From DATLLN01 sp963797175 (GTDB taxonomy: Bacteria; Actinomycetota; Thermoleophilia; Gaiellales; JAICJC01), in NCBI GenBank assembly GCA_963797175.1, contig CAWCOL010000005.1, forward strand, positions 868,001 to 932,000: a stretch of 64,000 nucleotides of DNA. Reading direction: 5' to 3'. The position numbers were made by a program, and so were the translations under genes. Positions within the stretch are counted from its first letter, which is position 1. Each line of letters begins with the position of its first letter. This document shows positions 24,965 to 33,618 of the stretch, one piece after another. A model generated the notes under the pieces. That model was not told the DNA's origin. It worked only from the letters and a program-made list of their open reading frames with translations, and did no database searches.

Positions 24965-26056
24965 TCAGATCGTCGCCAGCCGGAGCCGCACGACCGGCAC
25001 TGGGCCATCCGGGCGCAGCACCGCGCAGGCGGCGCGGACGACGTCCGGGTCGAACTGGCGACCGGCCTGCGCGCGCAGCTCGTCCAGCGCCGCATCGTGC
25101 GAGAGCGGCCCGCGCCGGGGACGGCCTTCGAGCATCGCGCGGTAGGCCGCGCAGACGCTGACCACGCGGGCGGCCAGGGGGATCCCCTCGCCCGCCAGCC
25201 CGCGCGGATAGCCCTCGCCGTCCCACCGCTCGCGCACCGCGCCGGCGCCCTCCACCGCGCCGGTCAGGTACGGCATCCGCGCCAGCATCCGCTGGCCCAC
25301 GCGCGTCCCCGCGCGCACGACGGCCCACTCGACCGCCGTCAGCGGCTCGGGCTTGGCCAGCATCGGCTCGGGGATCGGCCGGCGCGAGATGTCGTGCACC
25401 AGCGCGACCAGCCGCAGCTCGCGCAGCTGCCCCTCGTCCAGCCGCAGCACCTCCCCCACCGCCAGCGCGAGGCCGGGCAGCGTGCGGTCGGCCGCACCCA
25501 GCTCCTCGGCCTGGCCGACCGCCGCGCCGAAGCGCAGCTCCTCGTCGGCGTCGCGGGCGATCGCCTCCTCGACCAGCGGCACGCAGCGCGCCACCAGCGC
25601 CGACGCGGCGTCCATGTCGCGCGCGTCGAACCGGGCGGCCGGCGCGTCGCGCCACGCCTCCAGCAGCAGGTGCCGCGGCCCCGCCTGGAAGCTCAGCATC
25701 AGCTCGGCGGTGAGCCCGAACGCGCGCATGTACCTGGCCTCCGCCGGATCGCAGTCCGGATCGTCGATGCACCACACCTGCGGGGCGCCGCCCAGCGCCA
25801 CCTGGCGCGTGGCCGGGTAGCCCGACAGCGGATACTCGTTGGCGACGACCCCGAAGCGGCCCTGGCGGGTGAAGCCGGCCAGATCGACGCAGCGCATGCC
25901 GTCCGCGTCGATCACCGACGTGAAGCACTCGGTGGCGGGCAGCAGGTCGGCCACCGCCTCGGCCAGCAGGCAGAGCGTCTCCCGCTCGCCCGCCCCCTCG
26001 CAGGCTGACGCCACCCGGTGGGCGAGTGTGCGGATACCGGCATTGGAGCGATGCAT
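24965..26056 (-). CDS. GAF-like plus degenerate HD-GYP domain protein
   Basis: A 363-residue protein. The N-terminal half looks like a GAF-type sensor (ECFTSVIDADGMRCVDL to LEAWRDAPAARF). The C-terminal half has the HD-GYP layout but key residues are changed: HDISRRPIPEPML keeps the first H and D, the HHE metal cluster is replaced by EGAGAVRERWDG, and the ADAYDAM segment becomes CAAYRAM. The GYP triad itself survives (GEGYPRGL, GEGIPLAARV). Cyclic-di-GMP hydrolysis is therefore unlikely; a binding or regulatory role is more plausible. An alternative start is ATG 26095. Confidence 0.75.
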   Translation of the reverse strand: MHRSNAGIRTLAHRVASACEGAGERETLCLLAEAVADLLPATECFTSVIDADGMRCVDLAGFTRQGRFGVVANEYPLSGYPATRQVALGGAPQVWCIDDPDCDPAEARYMRAFGLTAELMLSFQAGPRHLLLEAWRDAPAARFDARDMDAASALVARCVPLVEEAIARDADEELRFGAAVGQAEELGAADRTLPGLALAVGEVLRLDEGQLRELRLVALVHDISRRPIPEPMLAKPEPLTAVEWAVVRAGTRVGQRMLARMPYLTGAVEGAGAVRERWDGEGYPRGLAGEGIPLAARVVSVCAAYRAMLEGRPRRGPLSHDAALDELRAQAGRQFDPDVVRAACAVLRPDGPVPVVRLRLATI

Positions 26057-26141
26057 GGCGGCAGCATCCCCTTCCCGGCCGAACCGCGCCATCCCCGTTT
26101 TGCGGTGTCCGGCATCACCATCCGGCGTCCGGGCCGGCCAC

Positions 26142-26170
26142 TTGCAGCGCCGCCCCTCGTGCGATAGACC
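26142..26170 (+). promoter_or_regulatory. Candidate promoter of the cox operon
   Basis: TTGCAG (26142-26147), 17-nt spacer, TAGACC (26165-26170). The leader of about 45 nt ends in GGAGGAG before the coxS GTG. Confidence 0.35.
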
Positions 26171-26221
26171 TCTCGGCGCTACAGCCAGACATGCAGAGCG
26201 TCGAGAACGGGAGGAGACCCG

Positions 26222-26692
26222 GTGGAACGAGCCGTCACAATCACCGTGAACGGGGTCGAGCACAGCACCGGTGTGGAGCCGCGCACGCTGCTCGTGCACT
26301 TCCTGCGCGAACAGCTGAACCTGACCGGCACGCACGTGGGCTGCGACACCTCGAACTGCGGCGCATGCACGGTGTGGCTGAACGGCGACGCCGTCAAGTC
26401 GTGCACCGTCCTGGCCGTCCAGGCGGACGGCGGTGAGGTCACGACCATCGAGGGGCTCGCGGACGACGGCGAGCTGCACCCGATGCAGCGGGCGTTCCAC
26501 GAGCAGCACGGCCTCCAGTGCGGCTACTGCACGCCGGGCATGGTGATGGCCGCGGTCAAGCTGCTGGAGGGAAACCCCGACCCGACCGACCAGGAGATCC
26601 GCGACGGCCTGGAGGGCAACCTCTGCCGCTGCACCGGCTACCAGAACATCGTCGCCGCCGTCCACGCGGCAGCCGAGGGGGTGCCGGCCTGA
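26222..26692 (+). CDS. coxS: Molybdenum hydroxylase, 2Fe-2S small subunit (CoxS type)
   Basis: A 156-residue iron-sulfur subunit of a CO-dehydrogenase-like/xanthine-oxidase-family enzyme. The plant-type ferredoxin cluster is GCDTSNCGACTVWLNG with a later cysteine in VKSCTVL; the second cluster is QCGYCTPGMVMA and GNLCRCTGYQNIV. It relays electrons from the molybdenum site to FAD. GTG 26222 follows GGAGGAG. The gene overlaps coxL (TGATG). Confidence 0.95.
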   Translation: MERAVTITVNGVEHSTGVEPRTLLVHFLREQLNLTGTHVGCDTSNCGACTVWLNGDAVKSCTVLAVQADGGEVTTIEGLADDGELHPMQRAFHEQHGLQCGYCTPGMVMAAVKLLEGNPDPTDQEIRDGLEGNLCRCTGYQNIVAAVHAAAEGVPA

Positions 26693-29040
26693 TGTCCACC
26701 ATCACCGAGAACCCGAAGGGCATCGGCACCTCGACGCTGCGCAAGGAAGACGCAATGCTCGTCACCGGGCAGGGCCGCTACGTGGACGACATCAAGCTGC
26801 CCGGGATGCTGCACATGGCGATCGTCCGCAGCCCGTTCGCCCACGCCCGCATCGTGTCGGTGGACACGGCCGCGGCGCGCGCCGTCCCCGGCGTGCGGGC
26901 GGTGCTGACCGCCGACGACCTGGAGTTCGCCGCGGGCGTCCCCTGCGCATCCAACCCCGGCGGCAACGTCAAGCAGCCCAAGCGCCCCGTCATCGCCGAG
27001 GGCGTCGTCCGTCACGCCGGCGAGCCGGTGGCCGTCGTCGTCGCCGACGACCGCTACGCGGCGCGGGACGGCGTGGACGCGGTCGTCGTCGAGTACGACC
27101 AGCTGCCGGCCGTGATCACCCCGGAGGCCGCGCTGGCCGAGGGCGCACCGCTCGTCCACGACGACGTGCCCGGCAACGTGCCGCTGGTGCTCGAGCACCG
27201 CACCGACGGCGTGGACGCGGCGTTCGAGGCCGCGGACGTGGTCGTCCGGCACACCCTGCACAACCAGCGCCTGATCCACGTCCCGATCGAGACGCGCGGC
27301 GTCGTCGCCGACTGGGTGCCGTCGTCCGACCAGCTGACGGTCTACAGCTCGACGCAGGTGCCGCACTTCCTGCGCACGTTCCTGGCCATCGTCTGCGGCG
27401 TGTCCGAGGCGAAGGTGCGGGCGATCGCGCCGCACGTCGGCGGCGGCTTCGGCGGCAAGCTCAACGCGTACGCCGAGGAGTTCCTCACCGCCGCGGTGTC
27501 GCGCAAGCTGGGCACGCCGGTGAAGTGGATCGAGGAGCGGTCGGAGGCGATGGTCGCGACCTGCCACGGCCGCGCCCAGGACGCCCACATGGAGCTCGCG
27601 CTGGCCAAGGACGGCCGCGTGCTCGGCATGCGCGCCCACTACGTCCAGGACTACGGCTCGTACCTGCAGATGCTGACGCCGCTGATCTCCCAGCTGACGT
27701 TCCTGATGGCCACCGGGGCGTACGCGATCTCCGAGGTCGACCTCAAGGTCACCAACGTGTTCACCCACACCGTGCCGACCGACGCCCTGCGCGGCGCGGG
27801 CCGGCCCGAGGCGACGTTCGCGATCGAGCGGATGATGGACATCGCCGCCAAGGAGCTGGGGATGTCGCGGACCGAGGTGCGCCGCGTCAACTTCCCGACC
27901 GAGTTCCCGTTCACGACGGCGATCGGGCTGCTCTACGACTCGGGCGACTACCACAAGACGCTCGACCGGATGCTCGAGATGTCGGACGACACGGCGACGT
28001 TCGAGCGGCGGCGGGAGGAGGCGGCGGCGCGCGGCAAGCTGCTGGGCCGCGGCCTCTCGACCTGGGTCGAGGTGTGCGGGTTCGTCCCCTCGGACGTCGC
28101 CCGCCACGCCCTCGGGCTGACGCCGGGCGGCTGGGAGACCTCGACCGTGCGGCTGCACCCGACCGGCAAGGCGACGGTGATCACCGGCAGCTCCGCGCAC
28201 GGCCAGGGGCACGCGACGTCGTGGTCGCAGATCATCGAGAGCGAGCTGGGCGTGCCCTTCGACGACGTCGAGGTGATCTCCGGCGATACGGCGTTCGCCC
28301 CCTACGGCCTGGGCACGTACGGCAGCCGCAGCCTCGCCGTCGGCGGGACGGCGCTGGCCAAGGCCGCCGGCCAGGTGCGCGACAAGGCGCGGCTGCTCGC
28401 CGCCCACATGCTGGAGGCGGCGGTGGACGACCTCGAGTTCGCCGACGGCGTGTTCAGCGTCAAGGGCAGCCCCGACAAGAAGCTGACCATCCAGGAGGTC
28501 GCGTTCCGCGCGTGGCAGGCGTTCGACATGCCCGAGGGGATGGCGCCGGGGCTGGACGAGACGGTGTTCTTCGACCCGCCCAACTGCGTCTTCCCGTTCG
28601 GCGCGCACGGCTGCGAGGTCGAGGTCGACCGCGAGACCGGCAAGGTCGAGATCACCGGCTACATCGCGGTGGACGACTGCGGCGTCGTCATCAACCCGAT
28701 GATCGTGGACGGCCAGGTGCACGGCGGCGTCATCCACGGGATCGCCCAGGCGCTGTACGAGGAGGCGGTCTACGACGACCAGGGCCAGCTGATGACCGAC
28801 ACGCTGGTCAACTACCTGGTGCCGGCGGCGCCGGACGTGCCGGCGATCCGCACCGACCGCACGGTGACGCCCTCGCCGACCAACCCGCTCGGCGTCAAGG
28901 GCATCGGCGAGGCGGGCACGATCGCCTCGACGCCGGCCGTGGTCGGCGCCGTGTGCGACGCGCTCGGGGTCCGCGACATCGACATGCCGCTGCTGCCCGA
29001 GCGGGTCTGGCGGGCGATGAGCGAGGGAGGTGCGTCGTGA
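26692..29040 (+). CDS. coxL: Molybdenum hydroxylase large subunit, form II (AYRGAGR-like)
   Basis: A 782-residue molybdopterin subunit. It has the a/b hammerhead domain (about residues 18-130), the cofactor loops HVGGGFGGK and GQGHATSWSQI, and the catalytic glutamate in GVKGIGEAGT. The active-site motif is ALRGAGRPEA, matching the form II pattern AYRGAGR rather than AYxCSFR of true CO dehydrogenases. So this is probably a hydroxylase or dehydrogenase of another small carbonyl or heterocyclic compound; CO oxidation is not supported by the motif. Confidence 0.92.
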   Translation: MSTITENPKGIGTSTLRKEDAMLVTGQGRYVDDIKLPGMLHMAIVRSPFAHARIVSVDTAAARAVPGVRAVLTADDLEFAAGVPCASNPGGNVKQPKRPVIAEGVVRHAGEPVAVVVADDRYAARDGVDAVVVEYDQLPAVITPEAALAEGAPLVHDDVPGNVPLVLEHRTDGVDAAFEAADVVVRHTLHNQRLIHVPIETRGVVADWVPSSDQLTVYSSTQVPHFLRTFLAIVCGVSEAKVRAIAPHVGGGFGGKLNAYAEEFLTAAVSRKLGTPVKWIEERSEAMVATCHGRAQDAHMELALAKDGRVLGMRAHYVQDYGSYLQMLTPLISQLTFLMATGAYAISEVDLKVTNVFTHTVPTDALRGAGRPEATFAIERMMDIAAKELGMSRTEVRRVNFPTEFPFTTAIGLLYDSGDYHKTLDRMLEMSDDTATFERRREEAAARGKLLGRGLSTWVEVCGFVPSDVARHALGLTPGGWETSTVRLHPTGKATVITGSSAHGQGHATSWSQIIESELGVPFDDVEVISGDTAFAPYGLGTYGSRSLAVGGTALAKAAGQVRDKARLLAAHMLEAAVDDLEFADGVFSVKGSPDKKLTIQEVAFRAWQAFDMPEGMAPGLDETVFFDPPNCVFPFGAHGCEVEVDRETGKVEITGYIAVDDCGVVINPMIVDGQVHGGVIHGIAQALYEEAVYDDQGQLMTDTLVNYLVPAAPDVPAIRTDRTVTPSPTNPLGVKGIGEAGTIASTPAVVGAVCDALGVRDIDMPLLPERVWRAMSEGGAS

Positions 29041-29855
29041 TCCCGCAGGCGTTCGAGTACGAGCGGCCCGGCTCGGTGGCCGAGGCCGTCGGCTTGCTGC
29101 GCACCCATGGCGACGCCGCCAGGGTGCTGGCGGGCGGACACAGCCTGGTGCCGATGATGAAGCTGCGCCTGACCGGCTTCGACCGGCTGGTGGACATCTC
29201 GGGGATCCCCGGGCTGCGGGGCATCCGCGACGACGGCTCGCACATCGCGATCGGTGCGATGACGACGCACCGTGACGTGGCGGCGTCCGACCTGCTCGCG
29301 GCGACCTGTCCGGTGCTGGCCGAGACGGCCGCCGGCATCGGCGATCCCCAGGTGCGGAACCGGGGGACGATCGGCGGCTCGATCGCCCAGGCGGATCCCC
29401 ATGCCGACCTACCCGCGGTGCTGCTCGCGCTGGCCGGCGAGGTGGTCTGCGAGGGGCCGGACGGCACGCGCACGATCCCCGTCGACGACCTGTTCGTGGA
29501 CTACCTGACGACCTCGGTGTCGGCCGACGAGCTGGTCACCGAGGTGCGGGTGCCGAGGGCGGCGCAGAGCGCCTACGTCAAGTTCAACCGCCGCCGGCAG
29601 GACTGGGCGGTGGTGGGCGTGGCGGCCGTCCTGTCCGGCTCGTCGGCGCGGATCGCCGTAACCGGCGCCGGGGCGGTGCCCCTCCGGGCGACGGCTGCCG
29701 AGGCGGTGTGGAACGGCGGGAACGCGGCCGATGCCGCGGCGTCCGCCGCGGACGGTCTGACGCCGCCCGCGGACACGGCCGCGAGCAGCGAGTACCGCTC
29801 CCACCTGGTGCGGGTGCTGACGCGGCGCGCGCTCGAGCAGGCGTCCGCGCGCTGA
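29037..29855 (+). CDS. coxM: Molybdenum hydroxylase FAD subunit (CoxM type)
   Basis: A 272-residue FAD-binding subunit of the vanillyl-alcohol-oxidase-like fold. Both flavin motifs are visible: LAGGHSLVPMMKLR near residue 35 and TIGGSIAQADPHADLP near 112. The C-terminal CO_deh_flav_C-like domain is present. GTG 29037 overlaps the coxL stop (GTGA). The gene order S-L-M differs from the M-S-L order of classical form I operons. Confidence 0.93.
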   Translation: MIPQAFEYERPGSVAEAVGLLRTHGDAARVLAGGHSLVPMMKLRLTGFDRLVDISGIPGLRGIRDDGSHIAIGAMTTHRDVAASDLLAATCPVLAETAAGIGDPQVRNRGTIGGSIAQADPHADLPAVLLALAGEVVCEGPDGTRTIPVDDLFVDYLTTSVSADELVTEVRVPRAAQSAYVKFNRRRQDWAVVGVAAVLSGSSARIAVTGAGAVPLRATAAEAVWNGGNAADAAASAADGLTPPADTAASSEYRSHLVRVLTRRALEQASAR

Positions 29856-29856
29856 G

Positions 29857-29912
29857 GTGCATCTCGGGGCAGCCTCCGGCCGTTTCGCGCCGGGGGCTGT
29901 CCCTCCATGCAC
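29857..29912 (+). terminator. Long hairpin after coxM
   Basis: GTGCAT (29857-29862) pairs with ATGCAC (29907-29912); inside, about 15 bp starting GGGGCAGCC pair with GGGCTGTCCC allowing two G-U pairs, around an 8-nt loop. It begins 2 nt after the coxM stop. No U-run follows, so it is either a GC-type terminator or a transcript-stabilising end. Confidence 0.55.
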
Positions 29913-29946
29913 TCGCGGATCACGTGCGCTTGTGGGGTCAATCAAC

Positions 29947-29952
29947 TACGAT
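29947..29952 (+). promoter_or_regulatory. -10 box of the xdhC-like gene
   Basis: TACGAT ends exactly 6 nt before ATG 29959, so the maturation factor has its own leaderless transcript separate from coxSLM. Confidence 0.5.
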
Positions 29953-29958
29953 TAGTCC

Positions 29959-30951
29959 ATGCGTGACGTGCTCCAGGAGGCCCAGCGGCTGCTCGACGGC
30001 GACGGGCGTGTCGCGGTCGCCACGGTGGTCGCCACCAAGCGCTCCGCACCCCGCCCGGTCGGCGCCCGGCTGCTGGTCACCGAGGACGGCAAGATGTTCG
30101 GCTCCGTCTCCGGCGGCTGCGTCGAGTCCGACGTCGCGCTGAAGGCGCAGCAGGTGCTGGCCAACGGCACGCCCGAGCTGATCACCTACGGGATCTCCGA
30201 CGACGACGCCTTCGACATCGGCCTGCCCTGCGGCGGCGAGATCGAGGTGTTCGTGCAGGAGCTCGACCGCGCCGAGGTCGACCGCGTCGCCGAGGCGCTG
30301 CGCACGGACGCGCGCCTCGCCGTGACCACGGCGCTGACGGGCGACGCGGCCGGCACCCGCACCTACGGCGAGGGTGCCGCGCACTCCGGCGCGCACCGCG
30401 AGGGTGACGTCCTGGTCGAGGATTACGCGCCGCCGCCCGTGCTGATGGTCTTCGGCGCAGTGGACACCGCCCAGGCGCTGTGCCGGATCGCCAGGTCCGT
30501 CGGCTTCCGCACCGTCGTCTCCGACGCCCGCGGCCGCTTTGCCACCAAGGAGCGGATCCCCGACGCGGACGAGCTGATCGTCGGCTGGCCCGCGCTCGCC
30601 TACGAGGCGCACCCCGCCGGCGAGGCCAGCTACATCGTCGTGCTCACGCACGACGCCCGGTTCGACGAGCCCGCGCTCGGCCCCGCGCTGCGCTCGAGCG
30701 CGCCCTACATCGGCGCCCTCGGCAGCCGCCGCGCGCAGGACAAGCGGCGCGAACGGCTGCTGAACGCGGGCTACCGCGAGGCCGAGATCGCGCGCATCGC
30801 CGGGCCGCTCGGCCTGGACATCGGCGCCGTCACCCCGGCCGAGACCGCGATCTCGATCATGGCCGAGGTGATCGCCGTGCAGCGCGGCCGCGACGGTGGC
30901 CCGCTCTCGCTGTCGGCCGGCCGCATCCACCCCCAGACCGTCCCCTCGTAG
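29959..30951 (+). CDS. XdhC/CoxI-family molybdenum cofactor maturation factor
   Basis: A 330-residue protein of two parts: the XdhC_CoxI domain with the signature VSGGCVESDVALKA and a cysteine in GLPCGGEIEVFV, and a C-terminal Rossmann-like domain (VLMVFGAVDTAQALCRIARSVGF, YIGALGSRRAQDKRRERLL). Family members sulfurate and insert molybdenum cofactor into hydroxylases, so it should activate the CoxL subunit encoded 100 nt upstream. Confidence 0.9.
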   Translation: MRDVLQEAQRLLDGDGRVAVATVVATKRSAPRPVGARLLVTEDGKMFGSVSGGCVESDVALKAQQVLANGTPELITYGISDDDAFDIGLPCGGEIEVFVQELDRAEVDRVAEALRTDARLAVTTALTGDAAGTRTYGEGAAHSGAHREGDVLVEDYAPPPVLMVFGAVDTAQALCRIARSVGFRTVVSDARGRFATKERIPDADELIVGWPALAYEAHPAGEASYIVVLTHDARFDEPALGPALRSSAPYIGALGSRRAQDKRRERLLNAGYREAEIARIAGPLGLDIGAVTPAETAISIMAEVIAVQRGRDGGPLSLSAGRIHPQTVPS

Positions 30952-30976
30952 GGACGCGGATCGGGGCGGTGAGCTG

Positions 30977-31690
30977 ATCGACCGCGTTGCGCTGATCTCC
31001 GACATCCACGGCAACCTCGTCTCGCTCGAGGCCGTGCTGGACGACCTCGACCGGCAGCAGGTCGACTCGATCGTCTGCCTGGGCGACATCGCCGCGACCG
31101 GCCCGCAGCCGCGGGAGGCGGTCGATCGCGTCGCCGCGCTCGGCTGCCCCGTCGTGCGGGGCAACACCGACCGCTTCCTGCTCGCGCCCGACGAGGAGGA
31201 CCTGGGCGGAGGAGGCCCCGATCTCGCGCGGATCCTCGAGCTCGACCGCTGGGGCGCCGAGCAGCTCGACGAGCGCCACCGCTCGATCATGGCCGGCTAC
31301 GCCCCCACGGTGCGCCACGGCGACCTGCTCGCCTTCCACGGGACGCCGCGGTCGGACACCGAGCAGCTGCGCAGCACCACGCCCGACGACGAGCTGGCCG
31401 GGATGCTGGCCGGGCACGATGCGGCGGTGTTCGCCGGCGGCCACACGCACGCCGTGATGGTGCGCCAGCTCGGCGCGGCACTCGTCGTCAACCCGGGCAG
31501 CGTCGGGCTGCCGGCCGTGATCGAGCCGGACGGGTCGGCGTGGAACCCGCCCTGGGCGGAGTACGCCATCCTCGACGGCACGTCCTTCGAGCTGCGGCGG
31601 GTGCCGGTGGACGTCGAGCGGATCCTGGCCACGGCACGCGCGTCCGGCATGCCCCACGTCGAGTGGTGGTGCCAGGACTGGCGCCCGTAA
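30977..31690 (+). CDS. Calcineurin-like metallophosphoesterase (start uncertain, ATC fits)
   Basis: A 237-residue phosphoesterase with all five metal blocks: SDIHGN, LGDIAATGP, GNTD, HGTP and GGHTH. The family begins with a short strand directly before DIHGN (compare DRVALISDIHGN). The only nearby in-frame codons that fit are ATC 30977 or CTG 30974, with GGGGCGG a few bases upstream. The first standard start, GTG 30896, would add 27 unrelated arginine-rich residues and overlap xdhC by 56 nt. Substrate unknown. Confidence 0.85.
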   Translation: MDRVALISDIHGNLVSLEAVLDDLDRQQVDSIVCLGDIAATGPQPREAVDRVAALGCPVVRGNTDRFLLAPDEEDLGGGGPDLARILELDRWGAEQLDERHRSIMAGYAPTVRHGDLLAFHGTPRSDTEQLRSTTPDDELAGMLAGHDAAVFAGGHTHAVMVRQLGAALVVNPGSVGLPAVIEPDGSAWNPPWAEYAILDGTSFELRRVPVDVERILATARASGMPHVEWWCQDWRP

Positions 31691-31699
31691 GGGCGGTCG

Positions 31700-32032
31700 T
31701 CAGGCGGGCTGCACGGTGACCGCGGTGCCGTAGGCGGCGACCTCGGTCATGTTCGACATCAGCTCGTTGCAGTCGAACCGCATCGCGATCACGGCGTTGC
31801 CGCCCGCCTGGACGGTCTCGTCGCGCAGCCGCTGGACCGCCTCCAGACGGCTCTCCCGCAGCATCTTGGTGTAGCCCTTCACCTCGCCGCCGATCAGGCC
31901 CTTCAGCGACGCGCCGATGTCGGAGCCGACGTGCCGGCTGCGCACGGTCAGCCCGAACACCTCGCCATGGACGGCCGTGACCGTGTAGCCGGGCAGCTCG
32001 TTCATCGTCGTCACGATCACGTCGTCGCTCAC
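31700..32032 (-). CDS. YbjQ-family (UPF0145) protein
   Basis: A 110-residue protein with the family marks NELPGYTVTAVHGEVFGLTVRSRHVGSDI, then KGLIGGEVKGYTKMLRESR and GGNAVIAMRFD. YbjQ proteins form beta-rich oligomers, sometimes labelled heavy-metal binding, with no proven activity. GTG 32032 lies 2 nt after the guaA stop on the same strand. Confidence 0.85.
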   Translation of the reverse strand: MSDDVIVTTMNELPGYTVTAVHGEVFGLTVRSRHVGSDIGASLKGLIGGEVKGYTKMLRESRLEAVQRLRDETVQAGGNAVIAMRFDCNELMSNMTEVAAYGTAVTVQPA

Positions 32033-32034
32033 GG

Positions 32035-33618
32035 CTACTCCCACTCGATCGTGCTGGGCGGCTTGCTGGAGATGTCGAGGGCGACGCGGTTGACCCCGTC
32101 CACCTCGTTGATGATGCGGCTGGAGATCCGCTCGAGCACGTCGTAGGGCAGGCGCGCCCAGTCGGCCGTCATCGCGTCCTCGGAGGTGACCGCGCGGATC
32201 ACGATCGGGTAGGCGTAGGTGCGCGAGTCGCCCATCACGCCCACCGACCGGATCGCCGGGAGCACCGCGAACGACTGCCACAGCTCGCCGTAGAGGCCGG
32301 CGCGACGGATCTCCTCGAGCAGCACGGCGTCCGCATCGCGCAGGATCTCGAGCCGCTCGCGGGTGACCTCGCCGATGATACGGATCGCGAGCCCGGGCCC
32401 GGGGAACGGCTGGCGCCGCACCATCCGCTCAGGCAGCCCCAGCTCCTCGCCGACCCGCCGCACCTCGTCCTTGAAGATCAGCCGCAGCGGCTCGACCAGC
32501 TCGAACTCCATGTCCTCCGGGAGGCCGCCGACGTTGTGGTGCGACTTGATCTTGGCGGCGGTGCGGCTGCCCGACTCGATCACGTCCGAGTAGAGCGTGC
32601 CCTGAACCAGGTAGCGGACGTCGCCCAGGCGCCGCGCCTCGTCCTCGAACAGGCGGATGAACTCCTCGCCGATGATCGTGCGCTTGGTCTCGGGCTCCGT
32701 CACGCCGGCCAGCCGGGTGAGGAACCGGTCGACCGCGTCCACATGCACCAGCGGCACCTGGAAGTGATCCTCGAACGCCTCCACCACGCCGGTCGCCTCG
32801 TCCTTGCGGAGCAGGCCGTGATCGACGAACACGCAGGTCAGCTGGTCGCCCACGGCGCGGTGCACGAGCAGCGCCGCGACCGCGGAGTCGACGCCGCCGG
32901 ACAGCGCGCAGATCACGCGCTCCTCGCCGACCTGCTCGCGGATCCGCTCCACCTGCTCCTCGATGAACTGGTGCGCCGTCCACGTCGGCGGCACCTGGCA
33001 GGCGTCCAGCACGAAGTGGCCGAGCATCTCGGTGCCGCGCGGCGTGTGCAGCACCTCGGGGTGGAACTGGACGGCGAAGAAGCCGCGCGCCTCGTCCTCC
33101 ATCGCGGCGATCGGCGTCGTGTCGGTCGAGGCGGTCAACCGGAAGCCGACCGGCACCTCGACCACGCTGTCGCGGTGGCTCATCCAGCACGTCTGCTCGC
33201 CGGGCATCTCGCCGAACAGCGTGCCGCCCTCGAGCAGCCGCACCGGCGTCTTGCCGTACTCGCCGATGCCCGTGTTGGACACGGTGCCGCCCAGCGCCTT
33301 GGCCATCGCCTGCATGCCGTAGCAGATGCCCAGCACCGGGATGCCGAGCTCGAACAGCTCGGGATCGACGGCCGGCGCGCCCGGCTCGTAGATCGAGGCG
33401 GGGCCGCCGGACAGGATGATCCCCGCCGGGTTGCGGGCGGCCAGCTCGGCGACCGGGATGTCGTGCGGGACGATCTCGGAGTAGACGCGGCACTCACGCA
33501 CGCGGCGGGCGATCAGCTGCGCGTACTGCGCGCCGAAGTCGAGCACGAGCACCGGGCGGGAGCCGTCGCCACCCCCGACAGCGCGTGACCACAGCTCGGC
33601 GCCGCGCGGCTCGGTCAA
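32035..33618 (-). CDS. guaA: GMP synthase (glutamine-hydrolysing)
   Basis: A 527-residue enzyme amidating XMP to GMP. The class I amidotransferase domain shows LDFGAQYAQLIARR, GICYGMQAM (nucleophile cysteine) and FHPEV; the ATP-pyrophosphatase domain shows CALSGGVDSAVAALL; the C-terminal dimer domain ends RVALDISSKPPSTIEWE. TTG 33618 overlaps the stop of the IMP-dehydrogenase-like gene (TTGA); the true start could be slightly downstream. Confidence 0.96.
   Translation of the reverse strand: MTEPRGAELWSRAVGGGDGSRPVLVLDFGAQYAQLIARRVRECRVYSEIVPHDIPVAELAARNPAGIILSGGPASIYEPGAPAVDPELFELGIPVLGICYGMQAMAKALGGTVSNTGIGEYGKTPVRLLEGGTLFGEMPGEQTCWMSHRDSVVEVPVGFRLTASTDTTPIAAMEDEARGFFAVQFHPEVLHTPRGTEMLGHFVLDACQVPPTWTAHQFIEEQVERIREQVGEERVICALSGGVDSAVAALLVHRAVGDQLTCVFVDHGLLRKDEATGVVEAFEDHFQVPLVHVDAVDRFLTRLAGVTEPETKRTIIGEEFIRLFEDEARRLGDVRYLVQGTLYSDVIESGSRTAAKIKSHHNVGGLPEDMEFELVEPLRLIFKDEVRRVGEELGLPERMVRRQPFPGPGLAIRIIGEVTRERLEILRDADAVLLEEIRRAGLYGELWQSFAVLPAIRSVGVMGDSRTYAYPIVIRAVTSEDAMTADWARLPYDVLERISSRIINEVDGVNRVALDISSKPPSTIEWE

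Noticed and set aside
26638..28737. A 699-residue reverse open frame opposite coxL
   Set aside because: His/Arg/Val-rich shadow sequence with no domain; coxL on the other strand is unambiguous.
26222..29855. Annotation as a true aerobic CO dehydrogenase
   Set aside because: The active-site motif is the RGAGR type; the AYxCSFR motif of CO-oxidising form I enzymes is absent.
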